Source of the DNA: Ophiura sarsii
Lineage: Eukaryota; Echinodermata; Ophiuroidea; Amphilepidida; Ophiuridae
Assembly: GCA_035610835.1 (NCBI GenBank)
Contig: CM069442.1
Location: 63,341,431-63,405,430 of the forward strand
Length of the DNA stretch: 64,000 nt
Direction: 5' to 3'
Under the pieces are notes generated by a model that was not told where the DNA came from, did not search any database, and worked only from the letters and a program-made list of their open reading frames with translations. Both the position numbers and the translations under genes were made by a program. Below are positions 55,546-64,000 of this stretch, in pieces (positions within the stretch are counted from its first letter, which is position 1; every line of letters starts with the position of its first letter).

Positions 55546-55647
55546 ATGAACCAGTGATGTTGTTATTGTTATTCATTCCTAGCAGGTGTCCGAATTGTCC
55601 AGCCCTGGCAAATTTGCCAGTGGACTGGCAAATATGCCCGCTAAGTG

Positions 55648-56015
55648 GGCATATTTGCCAGTATTTACAGTTAATCCAAAATTAGCGCTTCCACAACAAA
55701 AATGGCATATTCTACCCTTCATATATCAATTGTTTAACTCAATACCTAAATATTTTGTGTCGCTTCAAAAAAATTCTTGGTTGCGTTTTGCCAGAAAAAT
55801 GATGAAATTTCAGTCATTTTGTGGCAAGTGGACATTTGCCAGTATTTACAGTTAATCCAAAAGTAGCGCTTCCACACACAAATAAATGGCATCTTCTATC
55901 CTTCATATATCGATAGCTGAACTTGATACCAAAATATTTTGCGTCGCTTCAAAACAATTCATGGTTACGTTTTACTAGAAAAAAGATGCAATTTCAGTCA
56001 TTTTTTGCAAAAACT
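55648..56015. repeat. tandem duplication of a 185-bp unit
   Basis: TTTGCCAGTATTTACAGTTA...GCGCTTCCACA...CCTTCATATATC...TTTTGTGTCGCTTCAAAA...TTTCAGTCATTTT occurs twice head to tail (from about 55648 and about 55832). Lies inside the hAT-like element. Confidence 0.8.
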
Positions 56016-56106
56016 ATTTTTGAAATTTCATTTTCAAGCTTTCATTGATTGAAAGTGCACTATTACATTAACAAACAGGGAATACTCTACGCTTAGGAAG
56101 AAGAAA

Positions 56107-56475
56107 AAATGTGTTGCCCTCAAGAGCCAAAAATTTAAAATCCGGTCGGTCGGTCGGATTTTTTTTTGAGGGGGGGGGGAATATTTTTCAATTATTTTAT
56201 TGTATTTATTTATTTGGCTGAAATATATATGCTTTATTAAGTCAAGACAAAATTGGTATAGGCCCATATGTAAATTTAACTAATGTTTCTAGTGTGACAA
56301 TAGTCTAAAAACATTTATTTAAGCTTACTTATTCATTTCAAGCAAGAAATAGTAACATTTAGACACTTTTAATCTAATTTAAATCTTAAAAAATAAAAAT
56401 ACGACCCTAGTTTTTATGATTTTAGGGTCGATCGCTGAGGGCAACACAACTTTTTTGGGGCCTTATTGTGTACTT
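56107..56475. mobile_element. MITE family copy B
   Basis: GTGTTGCCCTCAAGAGCCAA at the left end, TGAGGGCAACACAACTTTTT at the right. The interior (GTCAAGACAAAATTGGTA..., GTTTCTAGTGTGA..., TACGACCCTAGTTTTTATGA) matches the copy at 40599-40958. Near its left end is a (CGGT)n tract. A further pair of inverted AAAAAAGTTGACTTGCCC words (about 56488 and 56740) suggests another small element abutting it. Confidence 0.8.
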
Positions 56476-56918
56476 AGGCCAACAACAAAAAAGTTGACTT
56501 GCCCTTTCCGACCGACCCAAATTAAAAAAATTGAAAGCACATAACAATAAAGAAAGATGAAAACGTGTTTTTGAGTAGTATCTGCTTGTTTAAAAATCAA
56601 AAATCAAAAAAATCAAAATCAAAATTTAAAAAAAATCAAAAATCAATTCTTTAAAACGTGTTTTTGTGTAGTATCTCCCTGTTTAAATTAAAAAATATAT
56701 AAACAAATCCGACCGTCCGACCCAGACTTTGGCCCTGAAAGGGCAAGTCATCTTTTTTCTTCTTTGGCCTTATTGGGGGTCCGACATAAGGTGTATCGCA
56801 TCGCAAAATGCTCCACAAGAAAGCATGTTTGCGACGCAACTGCAAAGACCCGTCGCATATTTTGCGATGCCATATTTTGACTAGGAAGTACGAAAAATGT
56901 CCAAGTTCTCACTTTTAA

Positions 56919-57284
56919 TTGATACAAATGGAACGGTCCCAGAAACGGTCTATTCTCGTTAGCAGAAAGTTTACCGTGAGAGTGAATGGGGGTGGTTTAA
57001 AAACAAGGTTTAAAAAGCAGATTAAAATGGCGAAGAAACTGACGTTCCCGAATAAAAGTACGGTAGATGGATGGAAGAGATCTTTTGATGCCAAAGGCGA
57101 GTGGATGGTGACGGAGGAGAAGGACAGTAAAATCATAAAGATCCATTGCAGCCTATGCCGCGGGCACAGACCAAGCCTTAAATATGGGAAAAACTTCAAC
57201 AAGGCTTGGTGTGAAGGTCAGACTGAGGTCCAAAAGCTGAAAAAGGACAATGTAAAAAAGCACAACACCTCTGATCAGCTCTAA
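56919..57284 (+). CDS. ORF with TTF/BED-like zinc finger, transposon-derived
   Basis: 121 codons. The C-terminal half reads WMVTEEKDSKIIKIHCSLCR then GHRPSLKYGKNFNKAWCEGQ and ends LKKDNVKKHNTSDQL. A C-x2-C pair followed by K-x-D-N-x3-H-x2-S-x-Q/H is the pattern of the N-terminal zinc finger of hAT-like transposases and their domesticated relatives (ZNF862/C17orf113 type). The N-terminal part (LTFPNKSTVDGWKRSF) fits the lead-in to such domains. No RNase-H core follows, so this is a truncated transposase or a captured exon. The start codon is uncertain. Confidence 0.5.
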   Translation: MIQMERSQKRSILVSRKFTVRVNGGGLKTRFKKQIKMAKKLTFPNKSTVDGWKRSFDAKGEWMVTEEKDSKIIKIHCSLCRGHRPSLKYGKNFNKAWCEGQTEVQKLKKDNVKKHNTSDQL

Positions 57285-57423
57285 CTCTAACTCAAAAAAG
57301 TAAAAATAAAATGTGCACCATTTTATTGCCTAAAAAATTGCTACTCAAAAATTATGAATTGCTACTCAAGTCAAAAAGTGCATAGCAGTTTTTGCTACGC
57401 AAAAATAATGTTGAACATCTGAC

Positions 57424-57590
57424 CCGACTCACTCACTCACCGTGTACACACACCAACCCCCTCCCCCACCACAAACCCCTCACCCCATCCCACATGCACA
57501 AACCCACTCAACCCCCAACCACAAACCTACTCCACCTTCCCGCAAAGCCCTCTCCAAATCTAAACCACTCCTACAACCTCCCCACCCAAC
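57424..57590. repeat. C-rich low-complexity tract 1
   Basis: ACCCCCTCCCCCACCACAAA-type imperfect repeats; the complement is G-rich with many GGGG runs and could form quadruplexes. The Pro-rich ORFs here are by-products of composition. Confidence 0.75.
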
Positions 57591-58025
57591 AGGGATAGCA
57601 CTGGATCAAAAATGTGAGAGGTCCCATGACATTTTTCGGGACCCCGTAGGACTTCAAAAAACAAATTTAAGGGGTCCCTCAAGAAAATGAGAGGTCCCGA
57701 AGTATGGGTATTTGAAAATGGACGAAACTGATTTAGGAAAATTAGAGGCCACACTATGAGTGGATGACTTATGGTTTGGTTAGTTAGGGGTCGACGGGTA
57801 TGGTCGATGATGAGGACAGTTTTATTGAATTTATATTGTGAGCGAAGGATGGATATGTAATTTACAGAATTTCTTAAGGTTTCCATTTCCATACATCGTC
57901 AAATGTGAGGGGTCCCTTCAATTTTGATCGGGACCCGCAAGGCTTTCCAATTTGAAATCTGACGCGTCACTATTCGAAAGTGAGAGGTCTAGGACGCGCA
58001 GACGCATCATAATGCGACCCTTGCC
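57588..58025 (+). repeat. dispersed GGGTCC-rich repeat, copy B
   Basis: Begins ACAGGGATAGCACTGGATCA, with GAGAGGTCCCATGACATTTT and AATTTAAGGGGTCCC, and ends GAGGTCTAGGACGCGCAGAC. It is the counterpart of the minus-strand copy at 18895-19600. It splits the two C-rich tracts. Confidence 0.75.
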
Positions 58026-58400
58026 ACCCAACCCCCACCACAGACTCCCTCCCCTTCCCATCCCCACTACAATTTCCACAAACCCCCTACCCCCTCCCTC
58101 ACCTCAAAACCCCTCTCCCACCACAAACACCCTACCCACCCCACAGCCTACCCTCCCCACCACAGACACCCTTCCCACCCCATGCATCCACGCCACCATA
58201 GACCCGCTCCCCAGGGCCATCCCATTCGCCACCACAAATCCCTGCCCTCCACCACAACCCCTCCCCACCACTAACCCCCCTCCCCAACCACAATCCCCAT
58301 CACTAACCCCCTCCCAACCACAATCCCCCATCACTAACCCCTTCCCAATCACAAACACCCTCCCTACCCCACCTCACACCAAACCCTCCTATTACAAAAA
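58026..58400. repeat. C-rich low-complexity tract 2
   Basis: About 370 bases dominated by CCCCTCCC, CACCACAAAC and CCAACCACAATCCCC words. A 168-codon Pro/Thr-rich ORF (57952-58458) crosses it but has no domain and is best explained by composition. Confidence 0.75.
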
Positions 58401-58844
58401 TCCCATGGTATCGATTATCGTTGCGCCGCCCATCACTACAAAACCTTTTTTACAATAGACAAAACTTTTGCTTGATGCTGAATGGATGTTTCTAACACAC
58501 CCCTTGTATTTCATTGGCCACAAGTACTCATGGATCCACCCAGATATAGTGCTGGGTGATATCAAGCCTCTCTTAACTTAAAAGTCTTAAGTTAAACCCA
58601 AAATCACAGAATGTTCTTCATCTCTTCAACACAAGTATCAGAAGTTGCTTAATTCAAACAGGAAATTAAACATAAACCTAACCCCAACAGATTTTTAATC
58701 CATCCATTGGAACAATTATTTTAGGTTTCAAACATGAAAAATAGTGAATTTATTACACATTTTGTCTTGGTGGGAGAATTTGGCCACTAAATCGGTGGCC
58801 AAATTTGGACACCTGCTAGGAATGTATTATGAACCAGTTACAGT

Positions 58845-59121
58845 AATATAATAATATTGTGATGATTTGTTTTGTTTGATCCTCCCTAAGGAACTCGGCA
58901 GGAACGACCTTCGTCGCTATTTCGCCAAGCTGACCATAACTGGCCAGTATCGTTACATACAAATTTTACGTCTATTTGGAAACATCATAAAGGATGCTCC
59001 TTTTTTGGACGTTACAATGATTGCTCTTGGAGATTATGACAATCGCTTGAGATGGGATTCGAACCCACAACCTTTCGATTGCAGGTCTGATGCTCTAGCC
59101 ATTGCGCCACGACACTCCTTG
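58845..59121 (-). mobile_element. tRNA-derived SINE with 15-bp target duplication
   Basis: Read on the minus strand, the head (59044-59117) has an A box TGGCGCAATGGCTAGAG and a B box GGTTCGAATCCC, followed by a body through CCAAAAAAGGAGCATCC and a TAATATTATTATA-type tail. TGAACCAGTTACAGT (58830-58844) and TGAACCAGTGGCAGT (59122-59136) flank it as a 13/15 duplication. The tRNA-like head lacks a proper acceptor stem, so it is a SINE rather than a tRNA gene. Confidence 0.85.
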
Positions 59122-59159
59122 TGAACCAGTGGCAGTGATGTTGTGAACCAACAAGCGGT

Positions 59160-59612
59160 TGGTGACAGCCAGACCTTTGCCTGTTTACTCCAGCAGATTA
59201 GAGATTATATCCACTTGATGTGACTTGTAGAAGCTTATAGATTAAGCCCAGAGTTAATTCAGCTTTATTAGAGCAATTAATTTACATACAGCAGTCATGC
59301 TCACCATGCACAGTGCTGAGTAATTATATACTGCTGGAATGTGATTATCTTGTAAACATGAAAGTCTGATTAAATGAAGATAATCAATTCAATATTATAT
59401 AACTGCTGAGGTCATGTTTAAAAGATAATCACTTGCAGTATTACTCAGCACTGCATGGTGAGCATGACTGCTGTATGTAAATTAATTGCGCTAAAGCTGA
59501 ATTAACTCTGCTCTGGGATAAATAAATCTATAAGATTCTACAAGTTGATATAATCTCTACTAATCTAATCTGCTGGAGTAAACAGGCAAAGGTCGGGCTG
59601 TCACTAGCTCTG
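59160..59612. repeat. large palindrome with about 170-bp arms
   Basis: GTGACAGCCAGACCTTTGCC...TTTACTCCAGCAGATTAGAG...ATACAGCAGTCATGCTCACC on the left pairs with GGTGAGCATGACTGCTGTAT...CTAATCTGCTGGAGTAAACA...GGCAAAGGTCGGGCTGTCAC on the right, around a spacer of about 100 bp centred near 59390. A foldback element in structure. Confidence 0.85.
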
Positions 59613-59733
59613 TTTCATAGCTCTCAGACTGAGAGCTATGAAATGAAAGCATATGTTCGTACGCTGGCGATTTTCGTTTCTAGTTTGCCTATTTCTAAAA
59701 CATTTGAATACACTTACCTGGGTTATACATGTG
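59605..59733 (-). repeat. inverted duplicate block, arm 2b
   Basis: Reverse complement of 55397-55545, keeping the TGTATAACCCAGGTAAGTG end. The 190 bp between arms 2b and 2a is unlike the 1.48 kb between arms 1a and 1b. Confidence 0.85.
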
Positions 59734-59928
59734 CTATGTACTGTTATTGCATCCTAGATACATTTTCAGCTCCATAAATGCTACTCAAAATGAAATATTA
59801 ATGATATAAAATCGGCCCTAATCACAGCGAAATGAAAAGTCGTCAGCAAAGATGAAAGTCAATTCGCGGTAGTTTACGATTGGTTCCGAATATTTTCAAT
59901 TAGTCTCGTTCCTCGTTTTACTCCTCAT

Positions 59929-60070
59929 GGGTGTACGCGTGTGTGCAAACATAGTAAATCACTAGGCGGACAACCAATACTACGATTTACGAACGCGATC
60001 AACTGTTAACAACAGCCTGGTTCCAAATTGTTGGCACCAGGCTGCTTTTAGTGAGATTCCGAAGAACGCA
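59929..60070 (-). repeat. inverted duplicate block, arm 2a
   Basis: Reverse complement of 53783-53917 (GGCGGACAACCAATAC, GATCAACTGTTAACAACAGC, AAATTGTTGGCACCAGGCTG). Confidence 0.85.
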
Positions 60071-60726
60071 CGTGACCTGTTTTCCGAAGATTTCTGATCT
60101 CAATTTTAAATGGTCTATTACCAAACTATACAATGTTCTAACATATTTGACATTTAAAACCATCCAATACGACAAATTATGTACAATTAGGGTCCTGGGT
60201 ATGCAGTTTTCATTACGTAAATACAAGAAAGGGAATTAATGCGCTGTGCAAACGGAAGAACGCTATTTCATATGAACTCTCCGTATCGACCCTAGGTACA
60301 TCCCCAAGTCTTCAAAATTACCGTACAAAAGCTGTACAAATATAGCCTGCAAGATAGCGACGTAGAGGGCGAGGGAGAGTTAGTCTAATCGACCCTGAAT
60401 TGACCCCTATTTCTTAAGCTGATTCCCGGTACCCAGAATCCCTTTTGGATGAGTTGTGTGGAGCCCATTGATGCAGGGACCAAGCAAACTCGACGGCATT
60501 GAAGAACGGTAATCATTTAGTCGTTAAAAAACCTCTAAAATCTCCAGAATTCGTGAGCGTAGAATTACATCGATGGTATCAAAATAATCCGTAAGTATAG
60601 TTCTATAAGTAAGGATAACTTAAATTTAACTACCAGAAAAATTATTTTTTGTTATGAAACAAATACGACGTAGGAAGTCAATGCTTGTTTTTGTAGCTAG
60701 GCTGTCACCAACCGCTTGTGTGAACC

Positions 60727-61358
60727 CTGTGAACCAGTGTTAGTGTGTCTACGAATGACAATGTTTATTTGATGGATATTGATGTATAACTTTACACGCA
60801 TACAGCGGTGCACCTGAAAGAAGAGGTGGGATCTCCAAGATTTATTGATTGATTGATGATTGCTGAATTTGGCATGCGTGCAGCCGTAAAACGGCAAAGG
60901 CACTGGCAAAAAGGATAGGACGACAAAATAACCTGGCTGGAAAGCAGTGAATACCGATGATGGCTCAATACAATTGCACTAAGATTTTACTTAATTAAAG
61001 TACCTACAGAAATAAAACTGCAAGTTGTGTCTGTCTCAAATAAATTAGAGACAAACAGACGGTCAATCTATGACAACAAATCGTAGTTTCCCTTCGGATT
61101 CAGCGCCATCTTCTCTGGAAGTTGGGACGCCCTCTGTATTTTTTTGTCTGCTGAGTGTTTACAAGGTCAGAGGTTACCGGAAGTTTTGTCAATGCCACAC
61201 TGACACTGCCATGTCACCAGCGATCAAGAAGTTGTTTAATTAGTGCCACTCAAAAATGTTTTTTTGCTTCATTTTGATGCATAATTTGGTCTAAATTATT
61301 GCGGTATTTAGTAGATGCCAATACTGTCCATCTATTTGACAACTTTTATGTCGTGTAA
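60727..61358 (+). promoter_or_regulatory. probable promoter/5' UTR region of LYSMD gene
   Basis: About 630 bp upstream of the coding exon. CGCCATCTTCTC at about 61108 contains GCCATCTT, the complement of the YY1-type AAGATGGCG core. A short upstream ATG frame (61348-61392) overlaps the main start out of frame. GTGTAG/GAAACC at about 61363 could also act as a splice acceptor, in which case the first ATG used is internal (61391 or 61394) or lies upstream. Confidence 0.35.
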
Positions 61359-61721
61359 ATGTGTAGGAAACCCGGTGGAGACGCATCTTTGATGATGACT
61401 AGCGGTGTGCTAGGTTTACGACAAATAAACGATCTTGATCGTAATCGGGAGCAATATTTACCGGTGACAGGAGAGATACAGAACACCCGCACGGGTAACG
61501 TTTATGTGTTTGGAAATGCTGATGTTACGGAAGAAGAAATTAACACTAACAATGCGATTGAACTTCCAGAATTACGAGTTAGAGGGAAAAGCAAACCAAA
61601 CAATGTGTCATCAAATCACAAAAGTGCTGCGGACAATCAAAATGGACAGAATTCATTTATTGAACGAATCATTATCCCAGGTGACAGTCTACAGGCATTT
61701 GCACTACAATATGGCTCTCCG
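61359..61721 (+). CDS. LYSMD3/4-like protein, first coding exon (partial gene)
   Basis: 121 codons to the donor CCG/GTAAGA at 61722. NVYVFGNADVTEEEI aligns with vertebrate LYSMD3 QVHAFGNCSDSDILEE; LPELRVRGKSK matches VYELRSRGKEK; and IERIIIPGDSLQAFALQYGS (about 101-120) is the first half of a LysM domain (human EGDTLNAIALQY). LYSMD3 and LYSMD4 are single-pass membrane proteins with a cytosolic/lumenal LysM; the transmembrane segment would be in a later exon outside the window. The intron interrupts the LysM domain in phase 0. The start is uncertain: Met12 or Met13 (MMTSG) is an alternative. I cannot separate LYSMD3 from LYSMD4. Confidence 0.85.
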
Positions 61722-61957
61722 GTAAGATCAAAATTATGTGAGATTTGTTTTTAAATGCAGTTTAAACTTTAAGTTTGGGGAGGGAGGGATGAGATAAAAT
61801 AGTCAAACCCTAAACTTTTCCAGAGGCCACAAAAAGGCCACAGCAAATAGCTTTCTGTGCTGCGTGCTTCACGATTCTATCTCGTGGCACGATCCGGCGA
61901 TCTGTCAAAAAACTCAAATGGTCTCAAAAAAGTATCTTTTTTTGAGCTTCCCGTTTC

Positions 61958-62334
61958 AAGGCATATTATGTGATCTTTTCCAGAGAGCGCCCTCTATTCA
62001 TTATTTTTTTAAGAAAGTAGATTTTCTTGCAGATTTACATTTCTGATCATAAATCATACATACATAAGTTACAGAGTGATACGATTCCTAAATTTACCTT
62101 AAAATCATGGTTTTAGAGTGAATTTAGAGTGAAAATATAAACTGTCGGTGTTTATCCGACAGTTTATTTTTAAAATCATGATTTTGAAGTAATTAAGAAT
62201 GGTATCGCCCTGTAGTGTAACTTGGAATGTATACGATTTATGATCAGAAATGTAAATCTGCAAGAAAATCTTCTTTCAATTTTTTTTTTTATGTTGAGGG
62301 GCGTTCCCTGGAAAGATCACATAATATACCTTTA
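61958..62334. mobile_element. foldback MITE with TTAA-type ends, copy 2
   Basis: AAGGCATATTATGTGATCTT ... AAAGATCACATAATATACCT with paired internal blocks; matches the 2192-2559 element. The right flank keeps TTTAA while the left has TTTCAA. In the first LYSMD intron. Confidence 0.8.
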
Positions 62335-62335
62335 A

Positions 62336-62500
62336 TACACGTTAGCGCAGTCAGTTAGTCGGTCGCCTGCCATGTGGGTGGCCCGGGTTCGATCCGTGGC
62401 GCGTGCGAACAGTGGTCTTTCCCCCCAAATTTGACCTGTTTTTTTCTCCCCTGATAGTCAAAAACCCGACTAGGGAGTTAGGGTTAATTTAATGCATGCT
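62336..62500 (+). mobile_element. tRNA-derived SINE head
   Basis: GTTAGCGCAGTCAGTTAGTC (A box region) and GGGTTCGATCCGTGGCGCG (B box) are spaced as in a tRNA, then a non-tRNA body follows (CCCCCCAAATTTGACCTG..., CCCGACTAGGGAGTTAGGG). It sits immediately after the foldback MITE. A SINE head rather than a tRNA gene. Confidence 0.7.
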
Positions 62501-63787
62501 GGCATTATTTTATGCAGATACTGTATTCATGTGTGATATGCAACATACCGCGATCGCAGCCACACTGCCACAGTGTGTGCTTTTTGAAATTTATCGTGCA
62601 CAAGCTGATTACATCGACTTTTGAAATTTATTATTATTAATTTGATCATTTTAGTGTTAAGGGTTTGGAAAAAAGTTTGAATGAAATTGTGAAAAAATGA
62701 AGTACAATAAGAATACATGTTCTTATTTGCATCATCTATTTTGAAATTACTTTCAAATTCGTAGTCGTTGTTGAAAGGGATTAAAACATGATTTCGAACG
62801 CTGGTACTTAATAACTGTCAGTCTGTCACTTTTAAGGCCCTTCACAATCGATTTTGAGTTTCCTGTTGCAGGTTTAAAAAAGAGATGAGGTGGCTTTAAA
62901 TGATTAATTCATTAATTATCTTTTATTTTCTTTATTTTGAAACTAATTATTTTGTGGTTGCAACCAATTTCAACCCCTAAATATTGAGGACTCTGCATTT
63001 AGTTATTTTCCAATGATTAATTTGATCCCCAAGTAATAATGCAATCATGTTCTATGTTTGTATATTATCATCATAGCTGATATGATTTTAGTCAGAAAGT
63101 AGCAAATGAAGTTTATTGAAAGTAATTTCAAAGGGGAAAATCCTAAAATAAATATTAAATAATTAAATATTTTGTAATTCTCAATTTCAGACACGGATGG
63201 CAACAGGAAACTCATCAAATTTGTGAAGGGCCTAATGAATACATGTAATAATTATCCTATTTTTACTGAGTAAAAAATAAATAAATAAAATTTGGACTTA
63301 CATGTACTTTTTTTGCAAACTTAGATACAAATATATGTTGTGCCCAACCATAATTGAAATTAAGTAGGGACAGGGATTTTGCGCTTTTTAAAAGCACTAA
63401 AAGTTCTGTCTTTTTTTCCCACAAACAATATGCCATACATGTGTTAAAAATAAACCCAAAAGTGTGGCTATGTAAATGTTGCACGTTTCCATGTTGACAT
63501 GTTTCTTTTTTTATTGTCAAAACCATCATTTTTCAATCAAAACTACATTCAAACTAAACTAAGTGTAGAATAAACACCTCCACAATCCACAGTTTGCAAT
63601 ACATGTATGTTGATTTGTTGGTAAATGGATATATTTGCTTAACCCTTTGAACACTGACACCCCTGCGTAAACGGTAGCCCCAACCTGACACCCTGCCGAA
63701 ATACCCCTCAATAGGGCATAATGTTACTGTCTGTATCGTTCCCATAACAGTTACTAGCACTTTTTTAGTTGCAATATTCATGCTTAC
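62501..63787. other. LYSMD intron 1 sequence, nothing recognised
   Basis: AT-rich with short ORFs only. No second LYSMD exon could be found before the window end; the continuation of the LysM domain (expected 'VADIKRxN') was not seen. Confidence 0.45.
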
Positions 63788-63881
63788 CGTGTCTTGTTCA
63801 TCCTTATTACTATCGGATTCATATATCCTCCGTATCAGAGTCCATGACCCTTGCTAAAACATCTGCTGCCGACGGCGCCAT
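63788..63881 (-). pseudogene. possible piggyBac-transposase-like N-terminus, frameshifted
   Basis: From an ATG at 63881 the minus strand reads MAPSAADVLARVMDSDTEDI then a stop. In the next frame IYESDSNKDEQDT runs to GTAAGC at 63787. A short hydrophobic helix followed by D-S-D/E clusters is typical of piggyBac-type transposase starts, but this is compositional evidence only. Confidence 0.2.
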
Positions 63882-64000
63882 TGAAAAATCCAGAAATTCT
63901 GACCAAATTGATGAAATAACCCTCCAGTTATCAGCATAGATATCGTTTTCAAGGCATTGTTAGACAAACTATGTGCAGCCTGTAGCCCACAGGCTAGTGT

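Larger units (their letters stand above)
55574..58824. mobile_element. composite 3.25 kb element with hAT-like TIR
   Basis: The ends pair: CATTCCTAGCAGGTGTCCGA at the left, and TTTGGACACCTGCTAGGAATG at the right. CAGGTGTCC-AA resembles hAT termini, and the internal ORF at 56919-57284 has a hAT-type zinc finger. No transposase catalytic domain is visible, and no clean 8-bp duplication was found, so the element is decayed and filled with later insertions and low-complexity C-rich DNA. Confidence 0.6.
59150..60718. mobile_element. 1.57 kb element with CAAGCGGTTGGTGACAGCC TIR
   Basis: CAAGCGGTTGGTGACAGCC near 59152 is mirrored by GGCTGTCACCAACCGCTTG ending at 60718. TGTGAACC occurs beside both ends (59142-59149 and 60719-60726), like an 8-bp target duplication. 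Inside are a large palindrome (59160-59612), inverted duplicate arms 2b and 2a, and non-coding DNA. No transposase. Confidence 0.7.

Noticed and set aside
57952..58458. 168-codon Pro/Thr-rich plus-strand ORF
   Set aside because: It lies in C-rich low-complexity DNA inside a transposon nest; the absence of stops follows from composition, and no domain is visible.
59044..59117. Candidate tRNA gene (minus strand) with good A and B boxes
   Set aside because: No clean acceptor stem, it continues into a SINE body, and it is flanked by a 15-bp target duplication, so it is a SINE head.
62340..62402. Candidate tRNA gene (plus strand)
   Set aside because: The A and B boxes are present but the arms do not fold as a tRNA cloverleaf by eye and a non-tRNA body follows.

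Overview
This is a 64 kb window of animal nuclear DNA. It is AT-rich, has many spliced exons with GT-AG introns, and is crowded with miniature DNA transposons, tRNA-derived SINE heads and LINE tails. No operon, CRISPR array or bacterial gene is visible. The protein similarities and repeat style suggest a marine invertebrate, probably a deuterostome (echinoderm- or hemichordate-like). That placement is inference; no ribosomal or mitochondrial marker is present.

One large gene fills 12.3-52.5 kb on the minus strand. Twenty-four coding exons join in a continuous frame of about 3,251 codons, with every splice phase matching. Residue-level similarity to vertebrate GON4L (gon-4-like) runs nearly end to end: the conserved N-terminal block ending in ENAAKNNLT...ITNEHV, the TRSKLKEV segment, a PMGPP segment, the MYDSDHEDKDDDW and DPEYNFL acidic blocks, the QQQMQQHVQLL helix, a SANT-like MYPELLP...SEDN block, two PAH repeats and a C-terminal Myb/SANT domain. 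The protein is about 1,000 residues longer than human GON4L (about 2,240), mostly from a 1,274-codon exon and a 626-codon acidic exon, each carrying a 10-residue coding minisatellite. A non-coding first exon probably lies near 54.4 kb.

A second gene starts at 61.36 kb on the plus strand and leaves the window. Its first coding exon matches the N-terminus of LYSMD3/LYSMD4 (LysM-domain membrane proteins) and stops inside the LysM domain at a clean GT donor. The two genes are divergent, about 7 kb apart.

1-12 kb is intergenic sequence downstream of GON4L, with a LINE reverse-transcriptase remnant and about ten short inverted-repeat elements. GON4L introns hold further elements, several with clear target-site duplications and some nested. 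The 53-61 kb interval is a nest of transposons: inverted duplicated blocks, a 3.25 kb element with a hAT-like TIR and a C2-H zinc-finger ORF, a tRNA-SINE with a 15-bp target duplication, and a 1.57 kb element.

The most unusual observations are two degenerate copies of GON4L exons (exon 22 and exon 24) lying in the intron just downstream of each parent exon, a transposon whose empty site survives in a paralogous repeat copy, a 48-bp hairpin flanked by a 7-bp direct repeat, and the inverted duplicated block shared by the GON4L and LYSMD 5' flanks. I see no convincing new multi-gene system.
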